The notes: generated by a model not told the origin, from the sequence alone. DNA of 64,000 nt from Dryocosmus kuriphilus (GCA_038277395.1 CM076189.1:212390011-212454010); one strand, 5' to 3'; positions 10,290 through 23,155 are shown, numbered from the stretch's first letter. Numbers and translations are program-made.

Positions 10290-11700
10290 ACTGTCTCTTT
10301 CAGAATTTTGTACAGGGTAACTGATGAGTTTTTAGAAAGTCGCTTGATAATACGTATATATATATACTATCTGTTCAAGGTGCATATGGGGAGAACGACG
10401 TGGAAAAATAGATTAAGATATTTACACTTAATATCTGTGTGTATTTTCTCCTTGAAATCGTTGACAATCTTCTTAGAGAGAAAATCTCAGTTCTAAGCTA
10501 CTGGATTGCAAAATATTTACTTTTTATTTATATCTGTAAAACAATTAATTTTCGTAACATTCTTGCATAATTACCAGCATGTATCATCTTGTTTTAATGT
10601 ATTTATTCTAAGGAACTCGAAAGTATTTATTTACGGGCATATAAATATTCCCATTAGATTAAAAGATACATTACAATTTAATCAAATAGTGTATTATTGC
10701 TTCCTCATAGGGGGAGGTTAATAATGATCTAAATTTTGAAATCTACTTTTTCTCACATTTCAAAAATAAAAGTTTTTAAAAATGTCCGCGCATGTATATA
10801 ACTCTTTTCTGTTTACCATATCTCTAAAAGTAAATGAGATCATGAAATTTGGAAAAATTGTAGCTTCAATTAATTTCCAGGTCTGATAATATTTTGAGCT
10901 AGATCGGACAATTAAAATTTCTTTGTGTTTACATATTTGAGAAAAGATTTTTTACCATGTTTATATGAGGAACACTTTTTTCATATTTGAAATAGAACAA
11001 TACTATATATCTGATGCATTTTTTCGCGTATTCGAGACAAATCAATTAACCTATTGTGTCACCTTTCATGACCTATATATGCGAATTTATGAAGTTTCAA
11101 AAAAATTTTTATTTTGTTTATATGAGAAAAACTTTCTTAATATTGGAAATACTACCGTATTGTATTTAAAATAATTAAGTGCTCGTCTTTTTCAGTCATT
11201 GAATAATCTATTGACGAACCTTCGATGAGCTTTCATGTTATCTCAATAGCGATTTGATCAAATTCAAAAGAATTGTTTACTTTGCATCTATAAGAACAAC
11301 TTATGTAATATTTGAGATATAATATACTACAGTAACCTAGAAAATTGTTGGTTCCAAGATTTCAAAAAGACACATTGATTGACCTTTTTATGGACTCTCT
11401 GATTTTCTGGAAATAAGATTTTCGTTATAAGACACAAACGTTAACTAATGAAGTAAATCTGAATTTTTTTATTTGATAGTGAAAATAAACCTCCATATAT
11501 GAGGAAGCCTTATTTGATGCCTGTGATAGAGCAAAATGCTTATGAAGTGAGCATAATCCATAGTGAATACACCTATAATACTTTACAGCGGTATTTTAAT
11601 ACACGGAAATATTTATATGGCAATTAGGGTGGTCAAAAAAAAAATTTTCTATGATCTAAGAGGCAGCCCCCCACATTTTTTACCTACAAGGGTGGCTTAT
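10290..11700. repeat. Interspersed repeat with internal ~155-bp tandem units
   Basis: The phrase TTTATATGAG(A/G)AA(C/A)AC followed by a TTTCATATTTGAAAT-like stretch recurs at about 10961, 11117 and 11275. A hairpin-like GCTTCCTCATAGGGGGAGG lies at 10699-10717, and a related half (GAGGAAGCC) near 11502. The right part (11605-11690) matches 1095-1200. Short ORFs across it are not convincing genes. Confidence 0.5.
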
Positions 11701-12369
11701 ATCAGTTGTTGTATATTTAAAACTTTCTGAATAATATTCGTGATTTTTTTTTACTTAAAATTAATTAAATAATTACATTATAAGCTTTAGAAAGCTCGAA
11801 AATCCATTGTTGTTCATAAAAAGGGGTGTTTTTTTATTTTATAAGGATGGTTTTTCAACTTTTTCTCACTTTTTCACTTTTTTTTACCTCTTTTGACGTC
11901 TTTTTACGATTTATAATGGAAATATTTTAAAACTTAAATTTACTACCAATAATCTTTAGCTAGTATTAATAATAATAAAATTCTAAATCAACAAACTACT
12001 TTCGTAGCACGTGGGATATGAGTGATACACCCAATGATAAGAGTTATCTGGTATTATTGTGTAATCAGGCTTTGTAAATATATTCACAAAATTACACGTC
12101 CACAATGCAAGAATGTAGAACTGAGACTTTTTCGATTGAAAATATAAACTAAAATATGAAGAAAAAAGCAGAGTCAGTTTTTTATCATCTTTTGATTTAA
12201 AATGTGCAACTAGGGTCTAAAAATACGCAGACCATGTCTACTGCATGAGGGTTACATGTATTTACATAATTTACATCCAATGTCCTCTTTATATTCATAT
12301 AAAACTAACAACAAAAAAATAATAATACAACATTAAAACTAATCGCAGTTTCCTTCCTTAGTTTGTCGC
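11701..12369. other. AT-rich non-coding stretch
   Basis: No gene or clear repeat is recognised. The left boundary of the LINE relic that follows is not sharply defined. Confidence 0.35.
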
Positions 12370-15160
12370 ATTAACATCTTGACTTCTCATTATTGTCGTG
12401 TCGCCTTGCATTTAACGCGGGCTTAGATCGACAAAGAAAGCACAAACCGATCCTCCTTTTCTCCCCAACTCATTTCTATATAACATGTTGTAGAATGTAA
12501 ATATTATCTATTGTGCTTCTACCCTCTCTGAAACCTGCCTGACCTCTGCCCCTTTCTTTAGCCTCTCCAATAACATCACTGCGTATAGTTTGTACGCTAG
12601 AATAGAGTTATGCCCCTATAATTTTCTGCTTATCTTTTTTCCCCCCTTCTTGTATATAGGCATTATTCCCTTTTTTTTCCTCCATTATCCCCCATTAGTC
12701 CCTCATTCTATTCCTCTGGAAATCCCTCTCCGTTCCATACTTTTTTCACTACTTCTTTCAACCTCCTCCTTGTTTCCCCGCTACTGTATATTATTAATTT
12801 ATATATTTCATATATTAATCCGAAATTCTATCTCATAATCCTCCAACTCCTTCTCGCCTTCTTCTGTTTTACTTCTCTGCCAATTATCTATTGTCTTTTC
12901 ACTTCAGCCTTCAAACATTTCTTTAAAATACACCCCTCGTTCCTCCATGCTAATCTTATCCCCTGTTTTCCCTTTTTTATTACTCATCTTATTAGTAAAC
13001 TTTCAAGCTACTCCTTCCATTTTAATTCTACTGATTTCCTCCTCTAACTACTTTTTCTTATTTTCCTCTTTTTGCATACATAATTCTTTATATTCCTTCC
13101 TAGCTGCGACATACTCTTCCCTTTTTCCTGTCCTCCAGTTTTAATACAATTTTTTAACTTCCCTTTTCTTTTTCCTACATTGCTTGTCCGGCCAAATTTT
13201 TGTCAAATTTTGATCATTTTCTGTTCTATTCTTCACTTTCTTTTTAATTCTGGTGCTCTTAATCTTTTCCTTTAACTTCTCCCATACTACGTTTACTATC
13301 ACCTTCTCAAACTCTAATCTTTTAGTTTTTTCTACATAATTTTTTTTTTTTTCCTCTGTACACACTTTTTTCTTAATTAATTCTCCTTTATTCTTTATTA
13401 ACTCCTTTGTAATTCTAATTTTTTAGGTACTCCCCTATTGGGTGGTGATCTAATTCTACCCTAGCTTCTATTTCTCATTTTATTTACACTATTCCAGCCC
13501 TCTATATTAGTGATTGCGTAAGCTATAACTGCGTAGACGTGTTGCTTCTTACATACGTGAATTCCCCTTCTTCGTAAAATATCTTATTACCGTTAAGTAA
13601 ATATCACCCCCTTTCCTCTACCATCTCTAATAGTTGCCTACTCTCGTTATTCACTATCTGGTTTCTCGAGTCCCTTATTCCTTCCACTCTATTCAAATAC
13701 ATATTATCCTTCTTTCCTATTCTTGCTTTAAAAGCCCCCCCCCCCCTATTATTAGTATTTCTTATTCCTCCTTTTTGATGAACTTCTCAATGCCTTCTCT
13801 TACGTCTTTCATTCCTTTTCCGTTGTATATTATCACTATTCTGTGCCATTTTCCTTTTGTTTTAAGCCTCCTTTCATGTCTCCCGCTTATCACTCCTCTT
13901 AATCTTTCCCTTTCATCTAGATTCGTTCTGACTCCCGTCATTATTCCTTCCATTTGCTCTACCTTTTTCTTTTTCCCTAGAAGCTCGTTTTAGCTCCCAT
14001 ATAAACTTACTCGGCTATTTACGTTTTAAATTTTGCCAGTCTTTTTCCTCGATTCAAGTTTCCGTCAACCCTATAACATTGAATTTTTCCATAAAATTCC
14101 AAAAATCACTCTCCTTATTCTTTATAACATTCCAAATAATCACCTTGACCTCCTCCTCTATTGCTTGAAATATTTTCCTATTCCTTTTATTATTTTTGTT
14201 CTTTCTTTTACTCTTTGTCCATCTCCCCGAGTTCCTTACCTTAAAGAACTCCTCCCATTTTCCTCTGTCTTCATTCCAACCATGCCATTCCCCTTGAATA
14301 CAGATTTTTTGATATCCTAACCTCTCTGTATTACCCTTTTTCTTCTCTTCCCTTGCTATTTCCCTCATATTTTGTTAAATCTTTCTTTGTATGTCAGATT
14401 GTGGACAATATACACTTTTTTTCGTCCCTAATCTATCCTTGTTTTTCATCGCTTCCTGCTTGGCTTCCCATGTTTCCATTTAAACTACTACCATTCCTTT
14501 TTCTGTTTTTGCCTGTAACTTGTTTACTTTTCCCCAAACCCCTAAATCGTTTCCTAGTAATTCCAATACCTCTGCGCTTTCATTCTCCTCCCTTATGTTT
14601 AGCCCTACTATTGTTAGGTTGTTTCTTCTTTCTCATCTCTCCCTTCTTTTAATCTTCCTTTCTACCAAATTCACTTTTTTCGCTACTCCCTCCAACGCCC
14701 CTCCTCCCCCATGTGCAGATTGTGCAGCCTCGATTTTTCTCTCTATCAACTCCATATTGCTTATTCTATTATCTACTCCTTTAAATTTTTCTCTTCTTCC
14801 TCCTTTTCCATCCTATTCTTATCTTTCTCTAACTTACTTTCTTCCAATTCTTTTCTTTTTCTAAAACCACTATTTTGCCTGTTAGTCTCTCTCCCTTCAG
14901 CTCTGTAATATTCTTTTCCCATTTTTCATTCCTTTTTTTCAGTTCTTCCCTACTTCCTCTGAACTCCTCTTGTCTGTTTCTCAATGTCCTCCATTGCTTT
15001 TCGCCCTTCTTTTATCTCTCTCATTTCCCCATTTCCCTCCCCCCATCTGTTATTTTATCTATATTTTCCGCAACAACCATTCCGATCGGTTAAGTAGTAA
15101 GTACACTCTCCTCCTTTATTCTTTCTATTCTTATTGTTTGGAAAACTCATGATCATCTTG
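12370..15160 (-). pseudogene. Degenerate non-LTR retrotransposon (ORF1, APE endonuclease, start of RT)
   Basis: Read on the minus strand, about 15090-14370 is a Lys/Glu-rich, coiled-coil-like ORF1 broken by stops. From 14368 the endonuclease start is legible: VKVIIWNVIKNKESDFWNFM and then FNVIGLTET, the usual first blocks of LINE APE endonucleases. The 13953-13762 piece (MTGVRTNLDERE..., KWHRIVIIYNGKGM) continues that domain. At 12555-12484 the RT entry motif QAGFREGRSTID is clear, and just downstream AFFVDL matches RT motif A. The frame is broken many times. The copy stops inside RT near 12370, so the catalytic core and 3' end are missing. The plus strand is pyrimidine-rich and gives many shadow ORFs. 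The family appears different from the ORF1-only LINEs at 23.4 and 32.6 kb. Confidence 0.75.
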
Positions 15161-15205
15161 GCGTTTTTCTTAATCGGATTAGCCACAAAAAATCTATCCA
15201 AACTT

Positions 15206-15890
15206 TCATTTAAATCTCTTTCTTCTTCCCTCACAACAAAATGATATCTTTAGAATATCCTGAAAAATCTCACCAGAATCTCCAGGGATATTCGTGACAT
15301 ATTCCCAGGATATCGATATGTCCGTCCCATACGATATCCTCAAAATATCCTGTGGAGGATACATAACATTTTGTGAATAGGATCCAATATTTCTGAAATA
15401 CATACTAAAATTTTTAGAATACCTGAAAGCATGTTTGAAAGAGGCTGTCGGAAAAAAATCTGCTTTGTGCAAATCTCGAATATACGGGGTTTTTCGAAAT
15501 TGACTGTTATTTCATTTAACCTCTAAATTGAGCAGATTAGAAATCGTACTTTTCACTTTTCGGAAAAATCAGTTTTTATGACGAAAATCTGTCAGTTTGT
15601 TGTTTAACCCGATGGCTTACATAATATTAATGAGAACGAATTAAAACCTGACACGAATATTCGAGAATTTGTTAATTTTCCTTAGCGAGCGTCACTGCAT
15701 GACACTTTTCGCAACGTACACTAAGAGCCATGATGGAAGTGACGACCCTCCTATTTGAAGTTTCTGATGTTATGCTTTGTGCAAAATCTCCAGAAAATTG
15801 ATGGGATATCCTTAGAATATTCTGAAATATCCTCGGGACATTCTAGGCATATCGACATTTTCGCCCTGTAGGATATCATGCCCTCCGTTG
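15206..15890. repeat. GATATCC-rich repeat, two direct copies
   Basis: The stretch 15240-15360 contains many ATATCC/GGATAT motifs, for example CCCAGGATATCGATATGTCC. The stretch at about 15795-15885 is a shorter direct relative, with TTAGAATATTCTGAAATATC and TAGGATATCATG. The middle (15480-15760) is unrelated. It probably belongs to a dispersed palindromic repeat family; no coding capacity is seen. Confidence 0.45.
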
Positions 15891-16320
15891 CTGGGAAGGT
15901 TTGCTCAGCGCTGCAAGTGAAAAGAATGTTTTCAACATTAATTTTCCGCCTTCGTTGCATCTGGTGCAATATACAACTGCTATAAAGTCTATTTTCTGGT
16001 CACGTCGTCAAAGGTCTAATTTCCTCCTCGAAGCAGTTGTGTTACGCTTGATATACGGCGCGTTCTGCGTTGAAACCATTACTTTGCATAAACGAACAAG
16101 CGTTGTGTGCGCAGGATAAATGGAATAACGAAGCTTTAGAATTTCGTTTGGTCGACGGGGCGCAATAATAACAATATGCCCCTGTGTACTTTTAGGGGTA
16201 GATCCGTGCCGTCTGACCCTACACACCCTTTTCCACTGCGGGCATTCATACACGCCAAAATTGGCTGACTCGTACCGCGTTACTCCACTGCGCAATCAAG
16301 ACCGGCCATTATATGCGCAC
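15891..16320. other. GC-richer low-copy block, possible exon or promoter
   Basis: Base composition rises here and both strands carry open frames of 72-95 codons, but neither resembles a known domain and no splice sites or signal peptide decide between them. It shows no internal repeats and no match to other parts of the window, so it could be host sequence such as a 5' UTR or regulatory DNA. Function unknown. Confidence 0.3.
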
Positions 16321-17280
16321 ACATCATTATAATTTCCCTATTCCCTCTGTTATGTGTATCAGGGTTTCATCCAAAATATTTCGCACTTCAAATATTGATA
16401 CGACAACTCACTCATTTTTTTTTTTGCACTGATTTTTTGCGTCGTATGGAAAATATTTTTTTAACTGAAACATATTTTTTGTTAAAATACCAAAATATCA
16501 TCTGCAGTGCTTAAATTTGTTTAAAGGCTTTTGAAAGCTTTCAGTTTCCTTCGAATCAGAAAGTTTTAAATTTAAAATAATTTAGTTTAGACGCTTAGTT
16601 TTTTAATTGATTAATTTCCAGAAATTCAGTGTTTAAATGCGTTAACCCTAGATTGTTTATTTGTTAACTTCGAAGAATTACTTTAGAACTTTTATTTTAA
16701 TTTGGAGATTCTAATATCTTCTAAAATTTAAATAAAACAATGCTAAAGCTTCTAAATTTTCGATTGTTTCATTATACACGCTTTAATGTGAACTATATTT
16801 TTAATTACCTTTTGAAAGGCTTTGATTATTTCCAATTAGAAATTATACATTTACAATATCGAAGTTTGGAAATTGAAATTTTTCAATTTTGGGTGATTCA
16901 ATTTATGTTATTAATTTTTTATTATTGATCGTTTGTATTGACAATTGTCTAGTTACAAAAGTTTATTTTGATTTTATGAAAATTTGACTAACTCAGTTTT
17001 GAAACTACATGATATTTCAAACTTCATTTCAAAATTTCTAATTTTAATCTTGCTAAAGAGAATATTTTTTAACTAACTTAATATGTTGGATACTGAATTA
17101 GAAATTTTAAAATCTTTGAACTCTTCATTTTACTGAATTAATTAGAACTTTGATTCGATCCAATATCGTTCTCAAAAATCTCAAAATCATGGAGAATTTA
17201 TTTTCATAAGTAAAATAGGATTTCCTGTCCCGATAGATATAAAACTAAGTTTTTGTAATTGTTCTTTCTTCCTTTTTAAA
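16321..17280. other. AT-rich non-coding stretch
   Basis: Nothing recognisable is seen: no long frames, no repeat arms. Confidence 0.4.
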
Positions 17281-17564
17281 ATCTGTTATGCTCCCCTCAA
17301 GTGCGAATTGAAATCAGCAAAATCGCCATAGGCAAACGACCAAACAAAGTGGGCGGTGGAAGAGAAATTATAACAGAAATCAATTTCCTCCAAAACAAAG
17401 CTTAGGGGTGGGAGCCCACTTCAACCCTCTTGCTCTTTCTCGTCCCCTTTTTGTTTTTCTCTCTTTCTCGCCTTTCTATTTCTATTCCATTCAACCCCGG
17501 CGAGAACGGGCTACGCGATGAATATTAATCGGACAATATCGGTTACATTTTTGCATAAATTTAC

Positions 17565-17651
17565 ATGAGAGAGGGGATGCTCTGGAGAATGGCTGTTTTG
17601 TTCTCATTGTTATTATTACCATTGGCGATATCGGCTGAGGATGACTGTTAA
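17565..17651 (+). CDS. Signal-peptide micro-ORF, probable first exon of a secreted protein
   Basis: An ATG at 17565 (or in-frame at 17577) opens a 28-codon frame. Its core MAVLFSLLLLPLAISAEDDC has all parts of a signal peptide: a basic start (LWR), a leucine-rich core and an A-x-A-like end (AISA). It ends in TAA at 17649-17651. The approximately 270 bp upstream is unusually GC- and pyrimidine-rich for the window and looks like single-copy promoter/5' UTR sequence. The frame stops after five post-signal residues, so this is either a first exon with a donor around GACT/GTTAAT (weak) or a pseudogene. No downstream exon could be joined to it by reading. Confidence 0.4.
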   Translation: MREGMLWRMAVLFSLLLLPLAISAEDDC

Positions 17652-18394
17652 TAAACACCATGCAAAGTATGCGCGTGGAGTATAATTACAGAAATGGTTC
17701 ATTATATACAAAAAAGTGAGTTTTAAACTTATGAAATAATACTGAAAAATAATGCGGAAATATACCAAATATGTTTTGTTCATATATTAATAATTTTAAA
17801 ACAAATATAATAATTATCTTTTAAATGATAAAAATAATTTTAAAAGTTTCAAAGTGACCAAAGCTTTTAATGTTGGCCGTAAATAAAAAGAAATTCAATA
17901 TCCTGTGATATAATATAATATCATATAGCAAATATATTTCCAAATATTGTTCTGACAAAGAGTACTATAATTTTACAAAATTAGTATCAGTTTGAAAACC
18001 CAGGTATTAGAAATATTAAGTTCCATTTGAAGTTTGCCTTTAGGCTGTGTTCACTCGTACCGAAATCCGGGACGACTAACACAATTTTTGCAATATTTTG
18101 GCTAGTTGTCCCGAAAATAATAAATGGAAAGGGTAGGTAGGGAAAAGGGAGAAAATAGTAGGTCAAAAAGGAATTATAATCGATATGGAAAAGGGTCAAA
18201 AAAGGGATTAGAATAACAGTTTCTTGAAAATAACCATTTCTAGTCACTTTGATCGTCCCGAATTTCGTGACGACGAGATTCTTTGTTGCTTTTAATATTA
18301 ATATATTTTTTTTATACTTGGTGAAATGATAAAAAAAATTATGTACTCGTATGTGTTTTTCTCAATAGTATTAGACAGATATTTCAAAAACTGA
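17652..18394. other. AT-rich stretch with a short CGGGACGA repeat
   Basis: CCGAAATCCGGGACGAC at about 18060 and GTCCCGAATTTCGTGACGAC at about 18255 are approximately inverted copies, suggesting a MITE of about 240 bp. A similar string (CATCCCGAATTTTGGGACGG) recurs at about 29567. No gene is seen. Confidence 0.4.
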
Positions 18395-19530
18395 TGGATT
18401 ATTTGTATGTATTTTTAGTATTTCACTTGAAATAGACAATTTCTTGCCTTGTTTCTTATATTTTCAAAACTTAACCAATATTTTTTAATTTTTTACTTTG
18501 AAGATTGAAAATTTATTTTTGACATAATTAATTTAATATTTGAAACTTTTATCTCATTTCACGAAGACCACTTGGTTAGACTTTAAAACAAAAAATGAAT
18601 GAAAATACAGAAACAAATATTGATACGTCAATAATACTGAGACTGATATGTGACAAACTATTAAAAAAATTTGTCATATAATTTTTCTTTGAGAATTTTG
18701 ATACACTTGTGAATTATGCCCAAACTGAATTATTAACAAACTTCCTGTATCTCTTGGGGGTGGCCACAGATGGTCAATATAACTCATGCAAATTTAATAC
18801 TCAGTTGCTATAGTTTGCCTTTCTGAATTGAAAATTCTTCGTAAGAAACTGGAACCCCTTTAATCCTATAATTCAATTTATATATTAACTACATTAAATC
18901 AGATTCATTATTCAACCTGTCCTAAATTTCGATAATAAGGAAAAATGTAGATTTTTTTATTATAATATAGCGTTTCTATCACACATAATGCAGTATTTTT
19001 ATTTATTTTTTCATTAAATATAATTTATTGGAATCAAATACATTTTTCTTTAATCTCTTTATTTAATTATTGTTAGTTATATAAAACTAACTTCGTCTAA
19101 AAAATATTCTCTTGAAGTTCAGTTGTATATTATTTTAGTTTCTATATAATGAAGAATTTGTTCAGAATGTTACATATGTGTATTCCTGCCACACTGACAT
19201 GTTGAAAGCAACCATTTTCGAGTCCAGTAACAGGAAATTGCAAAATGACGTCCATAATTTGTGTAGGTACTCACTTTAGGATGAATTTCAGAAGGTTTCT
19301 ATGTATGTAATGAGAAGGTACAGAGAAATCGTATAGAGAATAGTTTAACCGTATTGGAATTTTGGCACAGAGACCGAATAGTGGAACTCCATGCTTACAA
19401 ATGGCCATGTATCAGTGGTTCAAAATCGCCATCCGGATAACAGTAGCATACCCACAGGATTCGTATTAGTGTATAATTCGGAATTTTCGCAAATATCCCG
19501 AGGTTATGAGCTAGAGAGCCCTAGACTCAC
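18395..19530 (+). repeat. Left arm of a large (about 8.5 kb) inverted repeat
   Basis: The stretch containing TCTTGGGGGTGGCCACAGAT (18755) is repeated in inverse orientation at 26490-26515. Similarity continues from about 18400 to 19400 against 26885-25741, and from 19420 to 19530 against 23150-23030. This is a pair of inverted copies of one element or the arms of a large foldback element. No coding region is recognised in the arm. Confidence 0.7.
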
Positions 19531-20454
19531 TATTATTGGAACTCGAAAGTTTGAATCTAAATGCTGTTTAGAGTCTAATAATTTCTTTCAAATAGTTCCA
19601 CTGGGTCAATTACGATTCTTTTTACATTTTTTTAATTCCCAATTCATTTACCGAAAGATTTATCGATATTTCATTTCGATTAGTCCTGTTCCATGCTAAA
19701 TGTTCAACTTCCTCAAATTTATTTTAAAAATATGTTCATTCTGAAATACCAGAATATAATTTTGAAAAGCATTGCCAGATAAAAAATATAAAATCGTATA
19801 AAGTAGTTTTTATCATGTTAATAAAATATAAAGTTAAAAAGAAAGTTTTGATTATCTGGCAACAAATCTAAAATTTCTTTCACAGATTTTTCATATCTTT
19901 ATGTAATAAAGGTTCGCCTGGATTTGTAAACTGAGTGATGCAACTCTATAAAGAGTTTACCGCAGCATCTGACAGCATTTCAAATTGATGTATAGAGTTA
20001 AGTTCCTCTTCTTCCAGTAAATTGGTTTTTGGAATCAAATTTTACTCAGAAGGTAACATTTTTTGAATAAAACAGGCGTGGTGACAGCCTGGCGGAATTC
20101 AGGAACTAGATCGGACCAGATTGGATCAGATATTGGGCCAGAATCTGGCCTCTGTCATACGAGCCAAACGATGTTACTGTCTTTAACAGTAGGATTTACC
20201 TTATGCTTAGAGTGTTTTTGAGTTGACTTATCGATTTCCGTGTAATCTCTTCCTTTCCTTTACCTAGAAGAATGGACAATCTGGATTAGTTCTGTACTTT
20301 TCTCAGGCTCACCAGATGAAGGATCGGACTGTTCTCATCTGAAGACAGGAATGATCATTTGAATCATTTGGATTTACATACCAGACTGCTAAAAGTCATA
20401 AATATTGAATTTAAAAGACTTCAAGACCTGGGAGACATAATGCACAGAATACAC

Positions 20455-20940
20455 ATAATAATAAATAAATAATTATATTTACATAGGCACGTACGCATAC
20501 TTATGTATATAGTACGTAGCATTCGCATTTACAAGCATACACACGAACACATTTCAGTACAAGAGTAAGGGATACAATACTTTCTCGATATTACCAATGA
20601 GTTATTTCGAGGGTTGAATCAGTAATATTTGTAAAGTTCACTTTGACGACGTTGTTTAAATTGGCCTTGCGAGGGTAAATTTCTAATTCGTATGGGTACT
20701 TTGTTCCAAAAACGAGCACCACGAATGATGAATGACCTTTGCATTTTACAAGTACGGTGTGACTGAATTATTATCACTGTTTTTCTTTCATAAAGTTTGG
20801 ACTGTGATGTTATATTTCGGAGGTTCAGTGTAGCCGTAGTCAAAGAAAGGGAGGATGAGGGTTTTAACTAGGAGGATACGCGTTGGAGGGAGTGAGTGAT
20901 TATTTATTCCTGTTTAGCTGCTGTAGGGACTCTAAACGTT
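20455..20940 (-). pseudogene. 3' end of a non-LTR retrotransposon (C-terminal part and tail)
   Basis: On the minus strand the frame from 20843 contains RGARFWNKVPIRIRNLPSQG followed by FKQ. This is the C-terminal signature of Jockey/CR1-type LINE proteins (G-x-x-x-W-N-x-x-P-x-x-I-R). Upstream, ESLQQLNRN resembles the LQ-x-x-x-N block found before it in that group. Downstream, the sequence ends in a TAAATAAATAATTA-type tail near 20455-20470, as in LINEs with microsatellite ends. Stops separate the pieces, so it is a relic. Confidence 0.6.
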
Positions 20941-21479
20941 TTAAATAAAATTTTCTGTGGAAAAAAGAACACTTTTTAACAGAATAACAAAATTAAAAAT
21001 TAAAAAAAATGAAAATCAGAAAGTTTTATTTAACTTCTTATTGAAAATAATGTCCATTTTGTCATAGAGACGTAAAATATTTTCTAAAATTTAATTAGTC
21101 AGTTAGGTTTGTATGGTAGATTTCTAATTTGCAGATGGTCAAACGGATTCTTCGGTTAGAACTGATCAAAATAACTAAAATTAGAATCTTAGATAAAAAT
21201 TGTCAAAAAGGTTTTCCTCGATGTGTCAAAGACTTGTTCGTGCCAGGAAATAGTGCGATTAAGGACAGATACCAAGTCTTTCACAGCACAGAAAAAACGA
21301 AGTTTAATCTGTACCCTGATTTTAGGGTAAAGTTTACCTGCAACAAAAATTACCTTCATATAGGTAATATTTATCTACAACACTTGATATGGTTACCATG
21401 TCAACAAAATTGTACCTTTCGTTTCGATCCAACTTTACCCACTTGAATATTACCCGCAACACTTTTTACCCCTTGTTTT

Positions 21480-21645
21480 TTCTGTGCGGTTCCACAAATG
21501 GGATGCTGCATCCACCGATTAAGAGAGGGGACAAGGTTGCAATTGTATCCAGGGATGGGGAGGAACTTGGTCCTACCATAGCCTTAGTTTTGGCCGGGTT
21601 AAGAGTGAAACCACACGCCAAAGTCCACTGCATTATTTGAAATCT
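21480..21645 (-). pseudogene. LINE reverse transcriptase fragment
   Basis: Read on the minus strand, the stretch gives ACGFTLNPAKTKAMV followed by a loop and IGGCSIPFV. This matches the RT region after the catalytic YxDD box of Jockey/CR1-type elements (L-N-P-x-K-T-x-x-x-V...I-P-F-V). It probably belonged to the same element as the C-terminal piece at 20.5-20.9 kb, with about 500 bp of unrelated sequence between them. Confidence 0.55.
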
Positions 21646-21699
21646 GATTACAAGATAATACGAGGCAGCTATTATCAGTGGTAAACCTCATATTCCAAG

Positions 21700-23029
21700 C
21701 GCTATAAAAGTAAGTTTTTATGTAGAATTTAATTTCAGTACGACGAAAATAATATACGGAATAGGATAACACACTATTTTCATTTCTCAGTCCTTGAAGC
21801 AGTTAGTTTACGTAAATAGCCTTCAATAATTAACAGCATGTATCATCTGCTTTTATTATATTTTATCGTTACAAAAAGATAAAGTTTATTATTGAATATT
21901 TTAGATTGAAAACCTTTTAATTTTGAGACTAATTAAAAGGGAAAACAGATCAAGCCTAAAAACCAGAAAGATTGAAGATACTCTGTTGTAAATCTTAAAT
22001 CTGATTGATGACTGACTGATGAAATTTATTATTTATATTGCTTTGAAACTACTTATTACCTTTAGAATTTTAAACTTATAGTTATAAGATAAAAAAAAAA
22101 GTAAACAAATATTTAAATTTACACTAACTTTAAATTAATAACCATTAAAAAAACTTGTTCCTGAAAAATGAAAATTCTCCTAGTTTATTTAAAATTTTTA
22201 AAACTACCCTGGAAACGATGGATTTGTTTCTCTACAAAAAAATTTAAAGTTAATTGTCCCCTTCTTACTTCAGAAGTCCAAAATGAACATTCAGATTTCT
22301 TCACAACTAGAATGGAATCTCAAATTGAAAAGCTTTTTAGAAGAAATTTAAAAAATGACGTTTTCGCTCGACTCTAAACCGAGTTTAGTAACCTATTTTT
22401 CTTTTAAACTTAATTATTAGAAACTGTACACGTTTTATTTAAAAATTAGAAAATTTCCCAAATATTAATTTTTAATTAAATAAAATTATGATAGTTTATA
22501 ATTCAGAAACAGAGTAAATGAAATTTTATATAAGAGCTATATTTCAGTAACTATAAGATTAAAGATTTATCCACCAGAAAATATTTTTAAATTGTCACGA
22601 TACTCTTGTTTTGACATGACAGATATTTGATCACCTCCAAATTTCAAACTGAGTTTTAGTTTAAAGCGGAATCAATCAAAAGAGATTGTAGAAAACACTA
22701 GAGGTTTTGTAAAAGGACTATTTCATCCCCTTGAAAAGGTGTTCATTCCCATTAGATTTCGATTACCGTTCAACAGTTTTTTGTAAAATGCCATTAGTGC
22801 TTTTCTGTGAGGGTTTAGAGAATAAAAAAGAGCCAAATCCAGCTGGAGAAAGTAATTTAAGCCATGACGAAGCATCCACGTCTGTCTTTTTATCAATACC
22901 TGGAATTGAAGTTTGGAACTTTGGAAAAGCTTTTAAAAGTGTTTTTTCAAATTTACACTTTATATTTTATTTAATACGATAAAAATATTATATAGGCACA
23001 TTTTATGTGTGAAAAAAAGTCATAATAGT
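21700..23029. other. AT-rich non-coding stretch inside the large inverted repeat
   Basis: No convincing gene is seen. A short dispersed motif (AGCATGTATCATCTGC, about 21836) is shared with 0.9 and 10.6 kb. ORFs at 22168-22377 and 22731-22982 have no recognisable domain. Confidence 0.4.
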
Positions 23030-23155
23030 GAGCTTAGGGCTCTCTAGCTCACAGCGTCGAAATATTTCTGCAAAAATTTCGAATTAGGCGCCAATACGAA
23101 TCCTGTGGGTATGTCACTGTTATTTGGATGGCGATGTGAAACCACACTGTAAAGA
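23030..23155 (-). repeat. Detached inner piece of the right inverted arm
   Basis: It is an inverted match of 19420-19530 (CGAATCCTGTGGGTATG against CATACCCACAGGATTCG). It is separated from the remainder of the arm (25741 onward) by about 2.6 kb, which includes the ORF1-only LINE. Confidence 0.7.

Noticed and set aside
10324..10346. CTGATGAG...GAAAGTC string resembling a hammerhead core
   Set aside because: Only six bases (TTTTTA) lie between the core parts, so stem II cannot form; no stem I either.
12590..15152. Many plus-strand open frames rich in Ser, Phe, Leu and Pro
   Set aside because: They are the pyrimidine-rich complement of the minus-strand LINE; no domains or start context.
22013..22055. 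CTGATGA...GAAAC string resembling a hammerhead core
   Set aside because: The intervening sequence does not pair as stem II and no GTC cleavage triplet follows.
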